Assembly (NCBI GenBank): GCA_017507385.1
Contig: JAFWAX010000027.1
Location: forward strand, 1-43,364
Length of the DNA: 43,364 nucleotides
DNA from: Bacteroidaceae bacterium
GTDB lineage: Bacteria > Bacteroidota > Bacteroidia > Bacteroidales > Bacteroidaceae
Reading direction: 5' to 3'
Shown here: in pieces, positions 42,467-43,364 of the stretch
Layout: every line of letters starts with the position of its first letter
How positions within the stretch are numbered: the stretch's first letter is position 1
Translations under genes and position numbers: made by a program
The notes under the pieces: model-generated
What the model saw: only the letters and a program-made list of their open reading frames with translations
What the model was told of the DNA's origin: nothing
Databases searched by the model: none

Positions 42467-43364
42467 TTACAACCATCTCACACTTTTGTGCTTATTCCGC
42501 CCCTTCTTGAACAAGTCGAGATTCGTTTGATATCCAACAACTAATTCATGGCTTCCATTGATGGCTCCCACCCCTGACGTGTACATCTGGTAATTATACC
42601 CGAGGCTTATGCCGTGAAAGACACCGCCAACAAGGAAGGTCACTGAAGTGCTGGGGCTATACCCTAAACCACCATAGACTTTTCTTCCTTCAGATTCATA
42701 GGTGACTTTGCACTGCAGGTCTTCTCTCCACGTATCCAGATCAGACTGAATCAGAAATGAAGGCTGCACTGTAAATAACGAATTTTTTATTTTAATATTG
42801 CATCCACCCATCAAATAATACATTCGCGATATCTCTATTTCGTTGGTTTCGCCAATCAAGATTGTGGGTGCCAGCAAGTGCTGCCCGGAAATTCCTGCCC
42901 AGAAATTGGGGTGATAGTAATAAAGACCCGCCCCAAGATCCACCGTGTTCCCATCTTGTTGAGAAGAAGGGAAAGCCGGGTCGCTATTGTCCTCTAATTC
43001 CATGTCTGACGGATCTATTTTTTCGCTCATCAAACCTCCCTGTACACCAATAGCCAGTCGCCCCTTATTGCTTACTTTCACATTATAAGAATATTGCAAG
43101 CTGATTTTCGTCGTAGAAAAAATGCCAATATTATCATTCAAGAAACTAAGCCCTGCTCCATGCCGAGGTGTCAAGAAATAGACAGGCATAGACGCACCCA
43201 CATACATAGTTGCTGGCGCTCCATCATAACCCACCATCTGCATTGAATAGACAGCATCCACATCCAGCAAGCCGTCCGTGCCGGAAACGGCCGGATTATA
43301 AAATGACTTCAGGGCTGTGAAGTCCGAGAACAGCACATCCCATTGCGCTCTCGTTGCCGAAACA
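42467..43364 (-). CDS. porP: PorP/SprF-family outer-membrane T9SS protein (5' end outside window)
   Basis: Reads open to the right edge. Just before the edge the frame gives VSATRAQWDVLFSDFTALKS, where QWDV...F...SFYNPAVSG is the usual mature start of PorP/SprF proteins, so only the signal peptide is missing. About 299 residues are visible, with beta-barrel strands throughout (GAGLSFLNDNIGIF, LGAGLYYYHPNFWAGISGQHLL, SLGYNYQMYTSGVGAINGSHELVVGY). PorP/SprF proteins interact with the PorK/N ring and are needed for secretion or for anchoring specific T9SS cargo. As the first gene visible in the porP-gldKLMN order it probably heads the operon. Its promoter is not in the window. Confidence 0.92.
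   Translation of the reverse strand, partial: VSATRAQWDVLFSDFTALKSFYNPAVSGTDGLLDVDAVYSMQMVGYDGAPATMYVGASMPVYFLTPRHGAGLSFLNDNIGIFSTTKISLQYSYNVKVSNKGRLAIGVQGGLMSEKIDPSDMELEDNSDPAFPSSQQDGNTVDLGAGLYYYHPNFWAGISGQHLLAPTILIGETNEIEISRMYYLMGGCNIKIKNSLFTVQPSFLIQSDLDTWREDLQCKVTYESEGRKVYGGLGYSPSTSVTFLVGGVFHGISLGYNYQMYTSGVGAINGSHELVVGYQTNLDLFKKGRNKHKSVRWL

Overview
This window looks like chromosomal DNA from a member of the Bacteroidota, most likely a Prevotella-type Bacteroidales (gut, rumen or oral). The reasons are: a porP-gldK-gldL-gldM-gldN type IX secretion (T9SS) cluster; C-terminal T9SS sorting-type tails on two giant secreted proteins; Bacteroidota-type promoters (TTTG or TTG about 19-21 bp upstream of TAnnTTTG) in front of several genes; a one-protein sensor/regulator built from HTCS-type parts; and a BlaI/BlaR1-TonB pair. 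It carries no rRNA operon, intact tRNA or CRISPR array.

Layout. (1) 1-2434: right-hand end of an integrated element, with a tyrosine recombinase next to a 47-bp 3' portion of a CAU-anticodon tRNA. That portion is best read as the duplicated attachment site. (2) 2578-7886: blaI-blaR1/tonB regulatory pair under an apparent self-regulated promoter, a strong terminator, a three-arm palindrome, then a TonB-dependent-receptor-like outer-membrane protein. (3) 7893-13426, minus strand: a membrane regulator (propeller, Y_Y_Y, TM, hendecad coiled coil, AraC HTH) that lacks kinase and receiver, and an unrecognised membrane-anchored helical-repeat protein with a structured leader. (4) 13784-24440, minus strand: two giant secreted proteins. 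One has two cohesin-like domains, an Ala-rich coiled coil and several beta-sandwich modules. The other has about 1,690 residues of Ala-rich coiled coil, then a dockerin, a cohesin-like domain and a sorting tail. (5) 24868-25930: a small Xre-like regulator, a promoter-to-terminator stretch that looks like an undescribed 330-nt structured RNA, and three tandem 20-bp palindromes on an exact 22-bp period. (6) 25931-37205, minus strand: a tightly packed run thrA, apgM-like, thrC, pgpH-like, two SGNH proteins and an MBOAT O-acyltransferase. (7) 37206-37544: terminator and a 26-bp-arm inverted repeat. (8) 37545-43364: gldN, gldM, gldL, gldK and porP (5' end cut by the window).

How the genes work together. 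The T9SS genes encode the motor (GldL/M), periplasmic ring (GldK/N) and PorP partner of the machine that would export the two giant CTD-bearing proteins. Those two proteins carry complementary module types (cohesin and dockerin) and long coiled coils but no recognisable enzyme, which suggests a surface scaffold or fibre rather than a classical cellulosome. The thrA-apgM-thrC segment makes threonine, with the phosphomutase-like protein as the probable homoserine kinase. The MBOAT plus two SGNH proteins form an apparent envelope-polysaccharide O-acetylation cassette next to a c-di-AMP phosphodiesterase-like protein.

Most promising for novelty: the 330-nt RNA candidate at 25217-25549, the cohesin/dockerin coiled-coil pair, the kinase-less sensor/regulator, and the leader with competing hairpins at 13504-13570.
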